NCBI GenBank assembly: GCA_003254885.1
Contig: QANT01008464.1
Coordinates: forward strand, 1 to 64,000
Direction: 5' to 3'
DNA from: Purshia tridentata
Taxonomy: Eukaryota; Streptophyta; Magnoliopsida; Rosales; Rosaceae
Length of the DNA stretch: 64,000 nucleotides
The notes under the pieces: model-generated
Told to the model about the DNA's origin: nothing
Database searches by the model: none
What the model saw: the letters and a program-made list of their open reading frames with translations, nothing else
In this document: positions 12,549 to 27,661 of the stretch, piece by piece
Numbering within the stretch: the first letter of the stretch is position 1
How the letters are laid out: every line of letters begins with the position of its first letter
Position numbers and translations under genes: made by a program

Positions 12549-14719
12549 ATGGGGGGGAGAAGGAGACTTGACACAAGAGATCACTTTTTGAAAATGCAAA
12601 CAGCAATGAAATATAGGATCAACTAGGCTCAAGGAGCTCAGGTAAGCACATATTCACAGGTGGCCTTGGGATAAGAGACCTCTATCAGCAGTTAACTTCT
12701 TGGGAGTCCTCTTTTTTTTTCTTTTCTTTTTTCCATTATGAAATCTACTTATGTGTCTATGTATCGTAATGTGTTTTTAATTTTCCACAAGAAAAGGTAA
12801 CTAGAAATCATAAAATTTAAAGCTAAAACCCACAAGTAACCTTCAAAAGGAATTAACTCAGACTTATGATTTTCAAACCAAGCCAACCTTCATAAAATCA
12901 CCTTTAAATGCAAATGTACCATTATATTTACTAATATAGCTTCATCTGCTCATTTATTATTTATGATTTTCAAAACAAGCCCAACCTTCATAAAATCACA
13001 TTTAAATGCATATGTGCCATTATTATTTATGAACGAACCCTCATCTCCTATAGCTAGAGATTTCTCCTCGTGCCATTGATCCCGAGGCAGAAGCTCAACT
13101 GCCACTATATCACCATCAAAAGCCCTATTCATGTTGGTACGTCCATAAATTATAATTTCATCACCGATGCTCTCGCTTCCAACATATGCTTCAAATGGGT
13201 TGTAACGGTTCACTCTAAGTTTTCCTTGATGGTATATACCGCGATGCAAACCAGAAGTAATCTCAGACATAGGCTTATGCTGGAAAACAAAAGAGAGCAA
13301 GAAACTGGTTAGAACTTAGTACCACATATAGTTTCGTGGAACTTATTACAACAGTCAAAACATGATGACATGCAAACTCAGAAGCAATACCTCTGTGTAA
13401 ATGATTTTCCTCTTTGATGGTCTCAAATCTTCAACTTCCTCCATGTTTACATCTTCTGATGCAGGCTGCACAAGCAGGTCAAGCAAATCTGGTCGACTCA
13501 ATGATCTCACATAAGACTCCACTGAAGACAAGGCAACAATTCGCAAGTGAGTAATTCCATCAAATTTCCATCAAGATGATCAAAAATTGAAAATAAACAA
13601 ATTTAAATCATGTAGATATCAAGTTATCAACCTTAAAACGGCAGGTCTAAAGTACAAGAATTGCTCACAGACAATGTGGATAGCAGACATATTTTATATT
13701 CACACCTGTCTCTGCAGAAATTCCCTCTTCAATAGCCTTCCTCTTATTCTCTTTGTCATTAGTTATAAGTAAAACCCGGACAGACCCAGCAAGATGATTT
13801 TGATACCATTGAGCAGCCACCCGAATTGCTGAATAACAATTTCTTTGATGTTAACAGAGTTGGAAATATACATATGCATGCAACACAGTAAATCAATGGC
13901 ATAACCAGCAAGTGGACATTAGAACTGACTAGCACTTTCAGGTAGTATAAAACAAGAGCAAACCTCTATCATTTCGATCATTTTTACTTTCTCCACTCAT
14001 TTCCGTAACATATGTATCCCTAAACAGAGAGCAGCAATAAACAAATATAAAAAATAAGTGCTTAAAATCCCAACAAACATACACATATTATATCATATGG
14101 ACAAATTAATTTTGGGATAGAACCTACTTGTGGTGTTCATTAGAGAAAACAAAGAATTTCCTTAAAGGATTGCTACAGAGAGCTCTAACTCTATTGTAAA
14201 CTGACAAGTTCCGGTTCTTAACCTCTTCGAGCACAATGGAAAGCAAAACCACGTCGTCAATTGCCTGGTTCTCAATCAAATCAATCTGTAAACCACAAAT
14301 AGAGAGAGGGAGAGAGCTCTAAATCACTTCTTCATTCGCAGAGTCAGAGAACAACTTCAATAAAACTAGATAGAGAAACAACCAACCTGACTGAGAACGA
14401 CATTGGTATCGAAAATGAGAATGGTAGAAGCAGAAGCGCTCAAGCGAGCCTGCGACGTGTCGCACACTTTGCATATCGGAGCTCCGCAGTATATGTCGTG
14501 TCTGAGATAGTGCTCTCTAACGACCTGAGCGAAGCAAAACCCCAAAAAAACAAAAACAAAAAACATAAACCCCAATCCCACAAACCCCTAATTAGAAACA
14601 GCAACAGCAGCAAATAAAATGGTCTAGGGTTAGGGTTTTGAGAAGAAAAGAGAATCAGATTAGACCTTGGTTATTTTCCCTCCTCTTGTTCTCTTGACGA
14701 ATGACTTGTTCTGCAACAT
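7212..14719 (-). CDS. RRP44A: Exosome exoribonuclease RRP44A (DIS3)
   Basis: This is the catalytic subunit of the RNA exosome, which degrades and trims RNA 3'-5' in nucleus and cytoplasm. About two dozen exons run from ATG at 14719 to TAG at 7212. The start [18 protein letters not shown] and the following [17 protein letters not shown] (CR3 cysteine motif) match DIS3 rather than the PIN-less DIS3L2/SOV. A PIN domain follows ([11 protein letters not shown] with its acidic residue, then LEEVKNRN), then cold-shock domains. The RNB catalytic domain carries [14 protein letters not shown], split across exons at about 11456 and 11300, with all its Asp residues present. The S1 part ends at LQLTLM. 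Coding phase was followed exon by exon from the start to about 8353 without a break. It lies head-to-head with IRE1, with 4.2 kb of repeats between. Confidence 0.94.
7735..7787. repeat. (GA)n microsatellite in an RRP44A intron
   Basis: A nearly uninterrupted GA run lies in a short intron near the 3' end of RRP44A, between the exon ending in IYFRKR and the exon beginning PTDTEAR. On the coding strand it is a CT run, which fits a polypyrimidine stretch ahead of the acceptor. It is probably length-polymorphic. Confidence 0.9.
12517..12544. repeat. (GA)n microsatellite in an RRP44A intron
   Basis: A short GA run lies in the roughly 570-bp intron between the exons ending at 13039 and starting at 12469. 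On the transcribed strand it is a CT tract. It has no coding effect. Confidence 0.9.
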
Positions 14720-15232
14720 GTTTCGGACCCCTCCTTTGGCCTCGACCTCCCCTAAACACTCTCTCTCCCTGTATATGACTACGGCGTCCTTTTTGCTTCT
14801 TCTGCTGCAGCTTCGGTGCTTTGGTAACGCGAGAGCAGCGAGACCATCAACTTTCTCAGTTTAGGGTATACACTGTGACCTCAACTGTAAAAATTTGGCT
14901 CCCAAGGGCGCGAGTGACACGTGATAGACACGCAACGGCTCTGATTTATTATTATTACATCTGCTGGTTGACCGTTGGGCTAGGGTTACGTTGAAACTTG
15001 AAAGTAGTTTACTCTCTCCCTAATGCACAACAAAGTGAAATGTTATGGATGAAATTATTAATCAATTACAACCATAAATATTTGTAATTATCCAACCGCT
15101 ACAATGGGGGTCACTCTATAAAAACTATATGCATAAGCTTATAATGTGTATCGAGTTTATTAATTTGACATGTGTATTCAAAAAAAGTCATGTGTTTTAC
15201 TCGCGACGGCAAAGTGAATAATTTGCAATTTA
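14720..15232. other. RRP44A 5' flank
   Basis: This is the presumed leader and promoter of the minus-strand RRP44A gene, beginning right at its ATG. An ABRE/G-box-like ACACGTGATAG word lies near 14919. Nothing else is recognised. The sequence becomes AT-rich towards 15050, where the repeat cluster starts. Confidence 0.5.
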
Positions 15233-15680
15233 AGGGTGGGCATGGGTTGAGTTGCGTTGGGTCTGTTTTGGGCCCAACCCACCCACCAAAACCTATATGC
15301 TTGGTTTGCGCCACAGGTTCATCGAGACTGAAAGAAAATATGCCTCCACCGAAACTACCCAAATCAATTGCCACTAGGTTAGATCGGTTTTAGTGATACA
15401 AGTCTAGCATAATAAGCCCTTATTTCCATACCAAAGCTTGATGGTCCAATGAGGGCTCAATGGTCCAATGAGGGCTCAATGGTGAGGTGAGGGCTAAGTG
15501 GTTTGGGCGATTTCTCAATGGTTCAGGCGATTGCTTGTTGTTATGGGTAGTTGCACAATGTTGGGTTGATTTAGTATTCTATCAATTGTGAATTGTGGGT
15601 GTGTCACAACCGAACTGGACCACCACTTTTTGGTCAGTTTCGATTTGTGGTTCGTTTGTAACACCTTGTTGCCCATCCCT
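15233..15680. mobile_element. Non-autonomous hAT-like element of about 450 bp
   Basis: The left end AAGGGTGGGCATGGG and the right end TTGCCCATCCCTA are inverted copies of each other of the (T)AGGGRTGGGCA type found in plant hAT elements. The interior is rich in GGGCCCAACCCACCC-like words and has no transposase frame. Flanking AATTTGCAATTTA and AATTCGCATTTA look like a decayed target duplication but do not match exactly, which suggests an old insertion. Inside it, 15442-15498 holds three 19-bp tandem units (TGGTCCAATGAGGGCTCAA and variants). Confidence 0.6.
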
Positions 15681-15767
15681 AATTCGCATTTAAAACCTTA
15701 CATGCAATGTCCAATGAGTACAAGCAAGTTCTCACACTTAGATACCAAAATAATTACTGTGTCTAGG

Positions 15768-16216
15768 GGTGGGCGTGATGCTGTTTGGTGCGGTGTGTGT
15801 AAAACCATGCACCGCGCTGTGAATACATAAACGGTGTAGTTCAGTGCATTGCATTGTAAAAGTTAGAGGAAAACCAAACCAAACCTTTTATGGTTATGGT
15901 TTGGTTCAATGTTATGGTGTAATATTCTAATATTATGTAACATTGTTTACATAATATGTTATGTAATTAATTTTTTTATACATATTTGTCATATTATATA
16001 ATATAGATTACTAAGATTAGTAATTTTGTTTAGGATATATCCTATAGTTTAAACTTTAAATGGCAAAGACTTTATATTTCTAATTTCCTAAACCATATAC
16101 ATTATAACCTATATGAATATGATACATTATATTTTATTATTTGAATATATATATGTTTAAATTTTATACTTTATAGTTTAATACATTATACAAATATATT
16201 TTATATAATATAGGGG
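15768..16216. mobile_element. Possible left part of another hAT-like element
   Basis: CTAGGGGTGGGCGTGATGC at about 15764 resembles the left terminal repeat of plant hAT elements, and the next 150 bp contains GGTTTGGTTCA and its inverse, as such elements often do. A matching right end of the GCCCACCCCTA type was not found within 3 kb. The element is therefore truncated, was cut by the later insertion at 16758, or is a chance match. The right boundary given is arbitrary. Confidence 0.3.
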
Positions 16217-16392
16217 TTATTTTTTGTTTACTCTATAATAAAAAATAAAAAATTTAAATTTAAAGTTTAAAACCTTTTGTTGGTCACTTTTTATATATAA
16301 ACCATTATTTTTTGTTTACTCTATAATAAAAAGTAAAAAATTTAAATTTAAAGTTTAAAACCTTTTGTTGGTCACTTTTTATATATAAACCA
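16217..16392. repeat. Tandem duplication, two 88-bp units
   Basis: Two adjacent near-identical units, 16217-16304 and 16305-16392, each contain TTTGTTTACTCTATAATAAA and CCTTTTGTTGGTCACTTTT. They differ at about one position, so the duplication is recent compared with the surrounding decayed AT-rich sequence. Confidence 0.9.
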
Positions 16393-17640
16393 TAAATATA
16401 TTTATAAAATTATAATTTTACATATATATATATATATATTTACGGTACGATTTGGTTCAATTTAATTTTATGAGATGTAAAACCAGCACTTACACTTATT
16501 ATGGGCAGTTTGGTTCAATTTTTGTACCGGTATATAATTAAAATGATCAACATTATTTTTTATAATTTTTTTAAAAACAATTTGGTTCAGTCCCGCAATT
16601 TTAAGGTAAAAACGCTCGCACCTGACGGTGTCCAGTTCCCTCCAAATATAACCAAATTTTACACTCGGTAATAGATAATGTATATTCATGTAAGCAAGTC
16701 ATTTTAAATGTTTTATGATTTTTTATAGTTGTATAGATAACCCGATATGCTTACTAGTAGGGATGGCACCGGGGCGGGCCGGGGCCGGGGGTACCCTTCC
16801 CGTCCCCCATCCCCGATTCTTTTTTACCCCCGAACCCGCCACCATTCCCTGGCTATTTAAACGGGGATTCCCCGTCCCTGACCCTGCCGAGGAATGGCAT
16901 CCCAAACCCGCCCTGTTTCCCCGACCCCCTGTTTGTTTTTTTTTCCTTTCAAAACAGTAAAGCATACATTCATTCTTATGAATNAAAACAGTAAAGCATA
17001 CATTCATTCTTATGAATCCTGTGTAATGCATTTTGCATATCAGATCTTATTTACCCAAAAAAAAAACTCAAAATCCCAAGCATAAACTACATAAACAACT
17101 AGATCTACAAGCTAACAAATTCAAGCATTCAAAATATATCCATAACTTCATCAATCTATAAATGCATAAAAATAACAATTTCATCAATAGCGATTGTGAG
17201 AGCAGTGAGAGAGAGAGAGAGAGAAATTGACGCGAGACGTGATTGTGAGAGTCAAGAACAGCCAAAGAGAGTGTCGCCACAGCGCTGGTGTGACTGTGAG
17301 AACAGTGGCTAGTGAGAAAGATAAAGTGCGCGACTGTGAGCGGCGGGAGCAGTGAGAGGGAGAGCGGCGCAGGCGCGACTGTGAGGGCAGCAAGAGAGAG
17401 AGAGAGAGAGAGAGAGGGTTTCAAGAAAAGAGGCGGTTGGGTGGGTTGTTTATGCTATGTCTGGGTTTGGGTTGTATATGCTTTGTCTGGGTTTAGTAAT
17501 TTAGGTTTGAAGATTTTTTTTGGGGTCAAACATTAGGGTATTAAAAAAAAAAAACATGATTANTAAAAAAAAAAATACATGATTAAAAATTAAAAAAGAA
17601 AAATAAATACCTGATTAAAAATTTAAAACAATACGAACCA

Positions 17641-17900
17641 TAAATTCATAATATGGGGTTTAGTTATTTTAGTTTACAACTTCTTTTTGTCCATGATTTT
17701 AATTTATAACTTATACAAGTTACATACTACGTAGCAACTATAAGTATGGTTTATAATTTAATTACTTTATATAAACTCATAATATGAGTTTAGTCATTTT
17801 AGTTTACAACTTTTTTTTTGTCCATGATTTTAATTTATAACTTAGACAAGTTATATACTACATAGCAACTAGACATGGTTTATAACTTAATTACCTTATA
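17641..17900. repeat. Tandem duplication, two units of about 131 bp
   Basis: Copies beginning TAAATTCATAATATGGGG (17641) and TAAACTCATAATATGAG (about 17772) share GTTTACAACTT, GTCCATGATTTTAATTTATAAC and CATGGTTTATAA in order. They are about 90% alike and lie inside the 1.8-kb hAT-like element. Confidence 0.8.
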
Positions 17901-17929
17901 TAACTACTAACTTTATAGATATAGTTAAG

Positions 17930-18310
17930 GGTTCTAGGATATTTAATATAATTTAAGATTTAGAGTTTAGGGTTTATGGTTAGGGGGAACTAGGGAAGGG
18001 TTTACGGTTTTGTTTAGACAATAGGGTTTATGTGATAGGGATTTAGGGGTTAAGGTTTATGGGAGAATTTAGAGAGTTTATGGTTTATAAGTGTTTATGT
18101 TAGGGTTTATAGGGTTTATGTTTAGAATTTAAGTATATTAATAAAAATAATATATTTATATATAATTAATAAAAATAATATATTTATATAGAGTTTATGG
18201 TTATATGGTTTAGGGTTTATGATTTATGGTATAGGGTATAGGTTATAGGGTATAGAGTATAGGGTTTAGGATTTAGGGTATAGGGTATAGAGTATAAGGT
18301 GTAGAGTTTT
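17930..18310. repeat. Degenerate telomere-like repeats
   Basis: The segment is built of imperfect TTTAGGG/TATAGGG/TTTATGG heptamer-like words on the + strand. It resembles the Arabidopsis-type telomere repeat but is degenerate and interrupted by AT-rich blocks around 18130-18190. It lies inside the hAT-like element and not at a chromosome end. Confidence 0.7.
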
Positions 18311-18663
18311 ATGTTTTTAGTTTAGAGTATTAGAGTAATAGTATATATACATAATAAAAAATATATACATATAATAAATATGTGTAATTGGGGCGGGTTC
18401 GGGGCCGGAGGACCCAATACCATCCCCGCCCCGCCCCCGACTCGGGTCTCCGTTTAAATCTCCGAATCTGAACCCGGCTCCATTTATCATTCCCATCGGG
18501 GTTTAATCGGAGCGGATCCCCATGGGAATCCGAACCCCGGGGATTTTTGCCATCCTACTCGGTAATTTTAGAAGATAAACGAGCAACAAGTCCAATGTTG
18601 ACCCAAAAGCTGTTGACTAAAAAATATATGAGACCTGACAAAAGTAGTGATTCTTTATGATTC

Positions 18664-18960
18664 ATGAATGATGAGATGTTTTGGTTTTGGAAGCAAAAAT
18701 TAGCAGAAAAACGGTGGCCAGGGAAAACAAACCCGACAGGCGACAGCAGCCTTCCGGAGTCGGAGATCCCAAGTGTGCATGGTCGGAACAAGCTTCGAAT
18801 CTTCGACGGTGGCCTCCGTCGCGGTTCTCCCCAAACCATCTCCTTAACCCCCACGCCTCAAAATCAAATTCCTTTGCCTTTGACCCTTTCGCTCAAACCC
18901 CAAACCCCTCAACCCCATTCTCTATCACATCGCAATTTGGGGATTCAATCTCACCGATGA
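18664..18960 (+). CDS. Upstream ORF overlapping the IRE1 start
   Basis: A 98-codon frame starts at ATG 18664 and stops with TGA at 18958-18960, overlapping the IRE1 ATG as ATGA. It is in a different frame from IRE1. Its sequence is rich in Pro, Ser and Gln and resembles no family I know, so it may be chance leader sequence. If transcription starts upstream of 18664, it could lower IRE1 translation or supply ribosomes by reinitiation. No transcript evidence is available. Confidence 0.3.
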   Translation: MNDEMFWFWKQKLAEKRWPGKTNPTGDSSLPESEIPSVHGRNKLRIFDGGLRRGSPQTISLTPTPQNQIPLPLTLSLKPQTPQPHSLSHRNLGIQSHR

Positions 18961-21900
18961 CGCACCATTTTGTTTGGAAACTGTTCTTTGTCCTAGTAAT
19001 AATTTCCTGGTTCGCGAGCTTAAACGGCGACGTATTATTGAACTCGGAGGAGAGCTCGGGGCTGCAGCATCTGGATTCGCCGGAGAATTATGGCCTCAAT
19101 GCGTTGTCTCGGTCCCCCAGCCGATCCCTTCTCTCCCTTTCACCGTCAGTTCCATTTTTTTAAATAATTACCGAATATCAATTTTCTCAAAGTTCTTAAA
19201 TTTATTTCATTTGCTATTTTTTGTTGAAGTTGTTGAATTTATTTGAATTGTACTGTTTTGGGTCGATTTGAGTTGGAACAGTAAGCATGGTACGGCATTA
19301 GTGGCTGAACTGGATGGGACGATACGCTTGGTGGACAGTAATTCGATGAGAGTATTTTGGTCATTTGCTTCAGGGCCACCAATTTACACTTCGTATCAGG
19401 CTCCTCTCAGCCAAGACAGTGATAAAGAAAACCCTTCTGCTTTGCAAAGTAGTGGGTTCTTCATAGATATTGGTGATGACTGGGAGTTGTATATGCACAG
19501 CGAGCACTTTGGCAAAATGGTATGTCATACAAATACAATGCCATTGTGATTTTTATCCCATTTTTATTAATATTTAAATTAATGTATGCTAGATAGGATG
19601 CCGGTGTGGTTCCGAAATCTTTGATATTGGTGCAGAGATTGTATAATTTTGGGAACTGTCCCAGGAATGTCTCATCTTAGATTTGTTTAAGTCATGAGAT
19701 GCCAAAGTTGGTGGTTTTGGTAATGCAATTTAAAATAAATAGCGTGCCTGGATAGGCTTGGATATATCTTCCCATATCTAAAATGGACCATTGCATCTTC
19801 ATTTTCTATAGTTTGTGCGTGAGTGTTTTCAAGAGACAAAATTACCATTTCTAAACTTCTCATTTTTTTTTCGTCGCACACATTTGCTAAATGCACTGCA
19901 GAAACGTTTATGTTGGCATCTAAGAGAATTCTGGGTTCATACTTGTAACTTATCATTTAAAGTAGTTGCTGGACTACGATAAGATACTTAGCATTATCAC
20001 TATCATGTCCCTAAAAAGCATTTTGCTTCTGAGAAATTGATTTGATGATGTTGGATATTGCCTGGAAGTTTTTATCGTATGCTACTGCAATTATTCCTTT
20101 TTTTAAGAAGAGGGTGGGGCTGTCATTGCTTTTTAGACATCAATTGTTGACTTACATGCACTTGCAGAAACTTTCAATGACTATTGATGACTTCATCAAT
20201 AGTACGCCTTACATATCAGAGGAAGGAGCAGTTACACTTGGATCTAAGCAGACCACTGTCTTTGAGGTTGAGCCTGTGACTGGAAAGCTGATTCGAAAAT
20301 ACACTCTATCTGATTCTTCATCCATGTTTCAGAGTAATGAGGAACAGAGTGTTTCGTACACTAATAATATTAGAGACAATAAGGAGTTGGTCAAATCCAG
20401 TTCAATGAGCCCAAATGCTGCTGCACCACAAGGCCTACGACTACAACTCATGAGGACAGATTATTTGTTGAAGTCATTTGTTCCAAATTCAGACAAAGTC
20501 TCATGGAATATGACAGTTTCTGAAATTGGGGCTGCTCTACTTTGTCAAGGTATCGAGAATTCATTTGGTGGGCTCCCTTTGAATGTAAAAGATATGCTTG
20601 GTTCTGAAACTGGCAGTGATATTGCTTTACCGTTATCATGTCAATCAAAAGCATTTATCTTCCGCCGTCGAAGTCATCCATTGTTAGAAACATCTAGACC
20701 TGGAAGACTATTAGGGGATCAACACACAGACACAATGCTCCCAAAGCCAGCTTCAGGTTTGATTCTTTCTTCACAGCTGGAGGCCAACCAACGTTTAGAT
20801 TCTGATCATGACAATATGATGCTGCCATTGCCTACTCCAGATCTTATGCCTCCTCCGCAACCCAAAACAAATTCTGATCAAAGCAGTGATAGAGGCACCA
20901 AGCTCCCTCTGTCTCCGGAGAAGATTAATGAATCAAGGCTTGTAGATATGCATGATGTGAGAAATTCTCCTAGTGACATGTTAGGCATGTTTTTTGATTG
21001 GTTAACAGCATTGACTCTCACTTTCTCCTTTGTCATCCTCATGGGCTTTGTTGTATACCGCCATGGTTTTGTGGTTAAAGGGTTGGATAATCAGCGCAGT
21101 AATTCTGATTCAAAAACTGCACCTTCCAAGAGGAAGAAGAATAGGAAATCAGGAAAGAATAGTGACAGTATTGAGAAAAATGAGAAACATGTATCATCTC
21201 AAGATGAGGAAGCTTTAGCACACATTGAGGGTGATAACAAAACATGGTTGAACCTTAATAAACTTTTTGATGGTGGTACTGATGGTCGCAGAATCGGTAA
21301 ACTACTTCTATCTAATACAGAAATTGCTAAGGGAAGCAATGGTACCATTGTCCTAGAGGGAGTTTATGAAGGTCGACCTGTTGCTGTGAAACGACTTGTA
21401 CTAGCTCATCATGATGCGGCTTTTAAAGAAATTCAGAATCTTATTGCATCTGACCGACATCCAAACATAGTGCGATGGTACGGAGTGGAGTATGATAAAG
21501 ATTTTGTCTATCTCTCTCTGGAGCGTTGTATTTGCAATTTGGATGATTTGATACAAATTCACTCAGATTCCTCTCAAAATCCAGTAGCTGGCGAGGAACA
21601 TGCAACAAGAACTATGATTGAGTATGAAGTCCGCTTGGAGTCAGTGAAGACTGTTATGCCAAATGTTAATTTGTGGAAAGCAAATGGCCTTCCATCACCT
21701 CTATTATTGAAATTGATGAGGTTAGTTAAATTTTCATTGATGGATATGATTTTACCAAAGAAATTTAACAATATCTTGGTGTATGAGTCATTAATCAACA
21801 AATGACAATGGTCGTTACTGTTATCTGAAATGCCTTGTTATGAGATTTGATTTAGCATCTTTCTTGACCTTCTATTTTTTTCTGTAACACAGGGATGTGG

Positions 21901-23477
21901 TTTCTGGGCTTGTGCATTTGCATGAATTGGGGATAATTCATCGGGACTTGAAGCCCCAGAATGTTTTGTTAATTAAGGAAAGATCTTTATGTGCAAAGCT
22001 TTCTGATATGGGCATTAGCAAGCGCCTTACCGGGGATATGTCTTCTTTGGGTCATCATGCTACTGGAAAGTACTCTTTCCCTGGCTCTTTATGAACTTTA
22101 AAGTTTAAACACCGTACTTTTTTAACTACAGGCAGAGTTAATGGCATCCATCATGGGATCTCATAAATTCTAGTTCAAGTTCATTTCAAAACACAAATTA
22201 GAAATCTTAAATGCTCACTGATGATATTTGATGACTTGATTGCAGGTTGTGGCAGTTCGGGTTGGCAAGCACCTGAACAACTTCTTCATGGGCGGCAAAC
22301 ACGGGCAGTGGATTTGTTTAGTTTAGGTTGTGTCCTATTTTTCTGCATCACTGGTGGTAGACATCCATTTGGTGATCACCTTGAACGTGATATAAATGTT
22401 GTGAAGAACCAAATGGATCTCTTCTTGGTGGAGCATCTTCCCGAAGCTTTGGATCTTATATCTTGTTTGTTAAACCCTGACCCTGAATTGAGGTAAGAGT
22501 GTTAGGCTCTTCTTAATGAATTGTTAGCAATGTTTTTGTACCATGCAATGGATGTGTTGTCCTGTTATCACTGCTCATATTTGAGAATAGGACTTGTTCA
22601 AATGAACAGACAAATGTATCATTTTCTAAGTTTTGATGCAAAGTTGATTATATGACATCTTTTCAATTTTGTTTATGGAAAAATTCTTAATTGTTGTCAG
22701 GCCAAAGGCATTGAAGGTGTTGCACCATCCTCTTTTCTGGAGCTCTGAGATGAGACTATCATTTTTCCGTGACACTAGTGACAGGGTAGAACTGGAAGAT
22801 AGAGAGTCTAAGTCTAATCTTTTGAAAGTGCTAGAAAGTATTGCACCCATGGCTTTGGGTGGGAAATGGGATGAAAAGATGGAACCTGCATTTATCACTA
22901 ACATTGGCCAGTACAGGCGTTATAAGTATGACAGCGTTCGAGACCTATTGCGAGTCATGCGAAATAAATTGAATCACTACAGAGAGCTTCCAAACCCAAT
23001 TCAGGTTTTTTTCTTTTCCTCTTCGACTAACAAAATATATGAAACTGTAGTTATGTTGGGGTAAAAGTAATGTTACTGATAGTGTATTATTGATTCCAGT
23101 CTAGTTCATCTGTTTTTGTATCAGAAACGATCAAATCTCACCGTAACCACCGACCGAACTGTTTCCAACTTGTTGAACCCAGAATTTTATTTTGTTACTC
23201 AAAACTTAATTGTGTTATTTTTTATGGGTGATGATGATGTAGAAACACAGCTCTTATGTTATTTCTTGCTTAAGTTTTCTATGTGCGTACAGATGATAGT
23301 AACTCTCTTCTTTGTTGGTGGCTTTGCCAGGAACTTGTAGGACCAGTTCCTGAAGGATTTGATGGATACTTTGCAAGTCGGTTCCCAAGACTGCTGATTG
23401 AAGTATACAGAGTTGTTTGTACACATTGTAGAGAAGAGGAATGGTTTGTAAAGTATTTAAAAGGCAATGCCGATTAG
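18957..23477 (+). CDS. IRE1: IRE1 kinase/endoribonuclease, ER stress sensor
   Basis: IRE1 senses unfolded protein in the ER lumen and, on the cytosolic side, splices bZIP60 mRNA. Exons 18957-19144, 19282-19519, 20168-21720, 21893-22065, 22246-22492, 22701-23004 and 23331-23477 total 2850 nt, or 949 residues. A signal peptide starts MTHHFVWKLFFVLVIISW. The lumenal part includes LVAELDGTIRLVDS, and the transmembrane helix is near residues 415-440. The kinase starts near 519 with lysine in VAVKRL (about 548), HRDLKPQN (about 674) and DMGISKRL, where plants have DMG for DFG. QAPEQLL follows, then the KEN RNase domain (about 800-949) with the YRRYKYDSVRDLLRVMRNK region and its catalytic Tyr, Arg, Asn and His. 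The start at 18957 is chosen for the signal peptide, although an in-frame frame without one opens from 18681. The intron at 22066-22245 appears to begin GA rather than GT. Confidence 0.94.
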
Positions 23478-24137
23478 TCTTTGGGCCTCTATTTGCTTAA
23501 GATTTACGGTGAAAATTCACTTCTGTGGTGGCTGATGCTCTGGCCACAAGTTGTTCATATGTGCAGCTGTGGTTGTAATAATAATGTATATAATTCCCAT
23601 GGAATATACTTTCAAGTGTTTCAACAAATTACTCTGTCTGGTTCTCACTGGCTCTTTTAATCCTTTGGTTACCAATTTGGTTCACATTTGGCGCCATTAA
23701 GTCTGTTAGTAAATGAATCAGTAATTACCTAGAGCTTAACACTGAGGTGGGAGTCAAGTTGTCTCATATTTCTTGCCATTTGGATCAAGTAATTTTGTAT
23801 TCCGTGTCAAATACTAACAAGGATTCAATTACCCTTGATGCTAGCAAATCGTGATTTTTTTTTTTGGGTTTTCATTTTTTATTTTTTAGTATTCAAAGTA
23901 TAAATGTTATGTAAATTGTCATTTAAAATAATATGTAATTGTGATATAAAAATGTAAGATGTCTAACGCTACTGTCATTTTGCAAAACTTTGTATACTTT
24001 CCCAAAGTGGTTGCCAAAGCATTCCCATAGAAGAGTAATGCAGGATCGATATAAAATAACATGAGCTGTTGAGCTGTGTATATATGCTTCTAACCCTAAA
24101 CTCATACCAGAAGGCCCCATGCTTGGAAGGTTTCTGA
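23478..24137. other. Convergent 3' spacer between IRE1 and GLR copy 1
   Basis: This holds only the 3' regions of two converging genes. A T-rich low-complexity block lies at about 23854-23890. No gene, repeat or element is recognised. Confidence 0.6.

Positions 24138-27661
<3,524 letters not shown>

Larger units (their letters stand above)
16758..18557. mobile_element. hAT-type non-autonomous transposon of about 1.8 kb
   Basis: Terminal inverted repeats TAGGGATGGCA (left) and TGCCATCCTA (right) bound a segment whose first and last 150 bp are strongly GC-rich (GGGGCGGG, CCCCGACTCGGG), followed inward by AT-rich DNA. This is the pattern of a common plant hAT family whose ends begin TAGGGATGGCA. 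There is no transposase frame. The interior holds two (GA)n runs, a duplicated 131-bp unit at 17641-17900, telomere-like repeats at 17930-18310 and two N bases with duplicated flanks. An exact 8-bp target duplication directly outside the ends was not found. Confidence 0.65.

Noticed and set aside
17068-17424. Minus-strand Ser/Leu-rich frames in the 16-18 kb region
   Set aside because: They are translations of GA/CT microsatellites inside the hAT-like element.
18681-18956. In-frame N-terminal extension of IRE1
   Set aside because: It would bury the signal peptide that begins at 18957, so the ER sensor would not be targeted; it is treated as leader.
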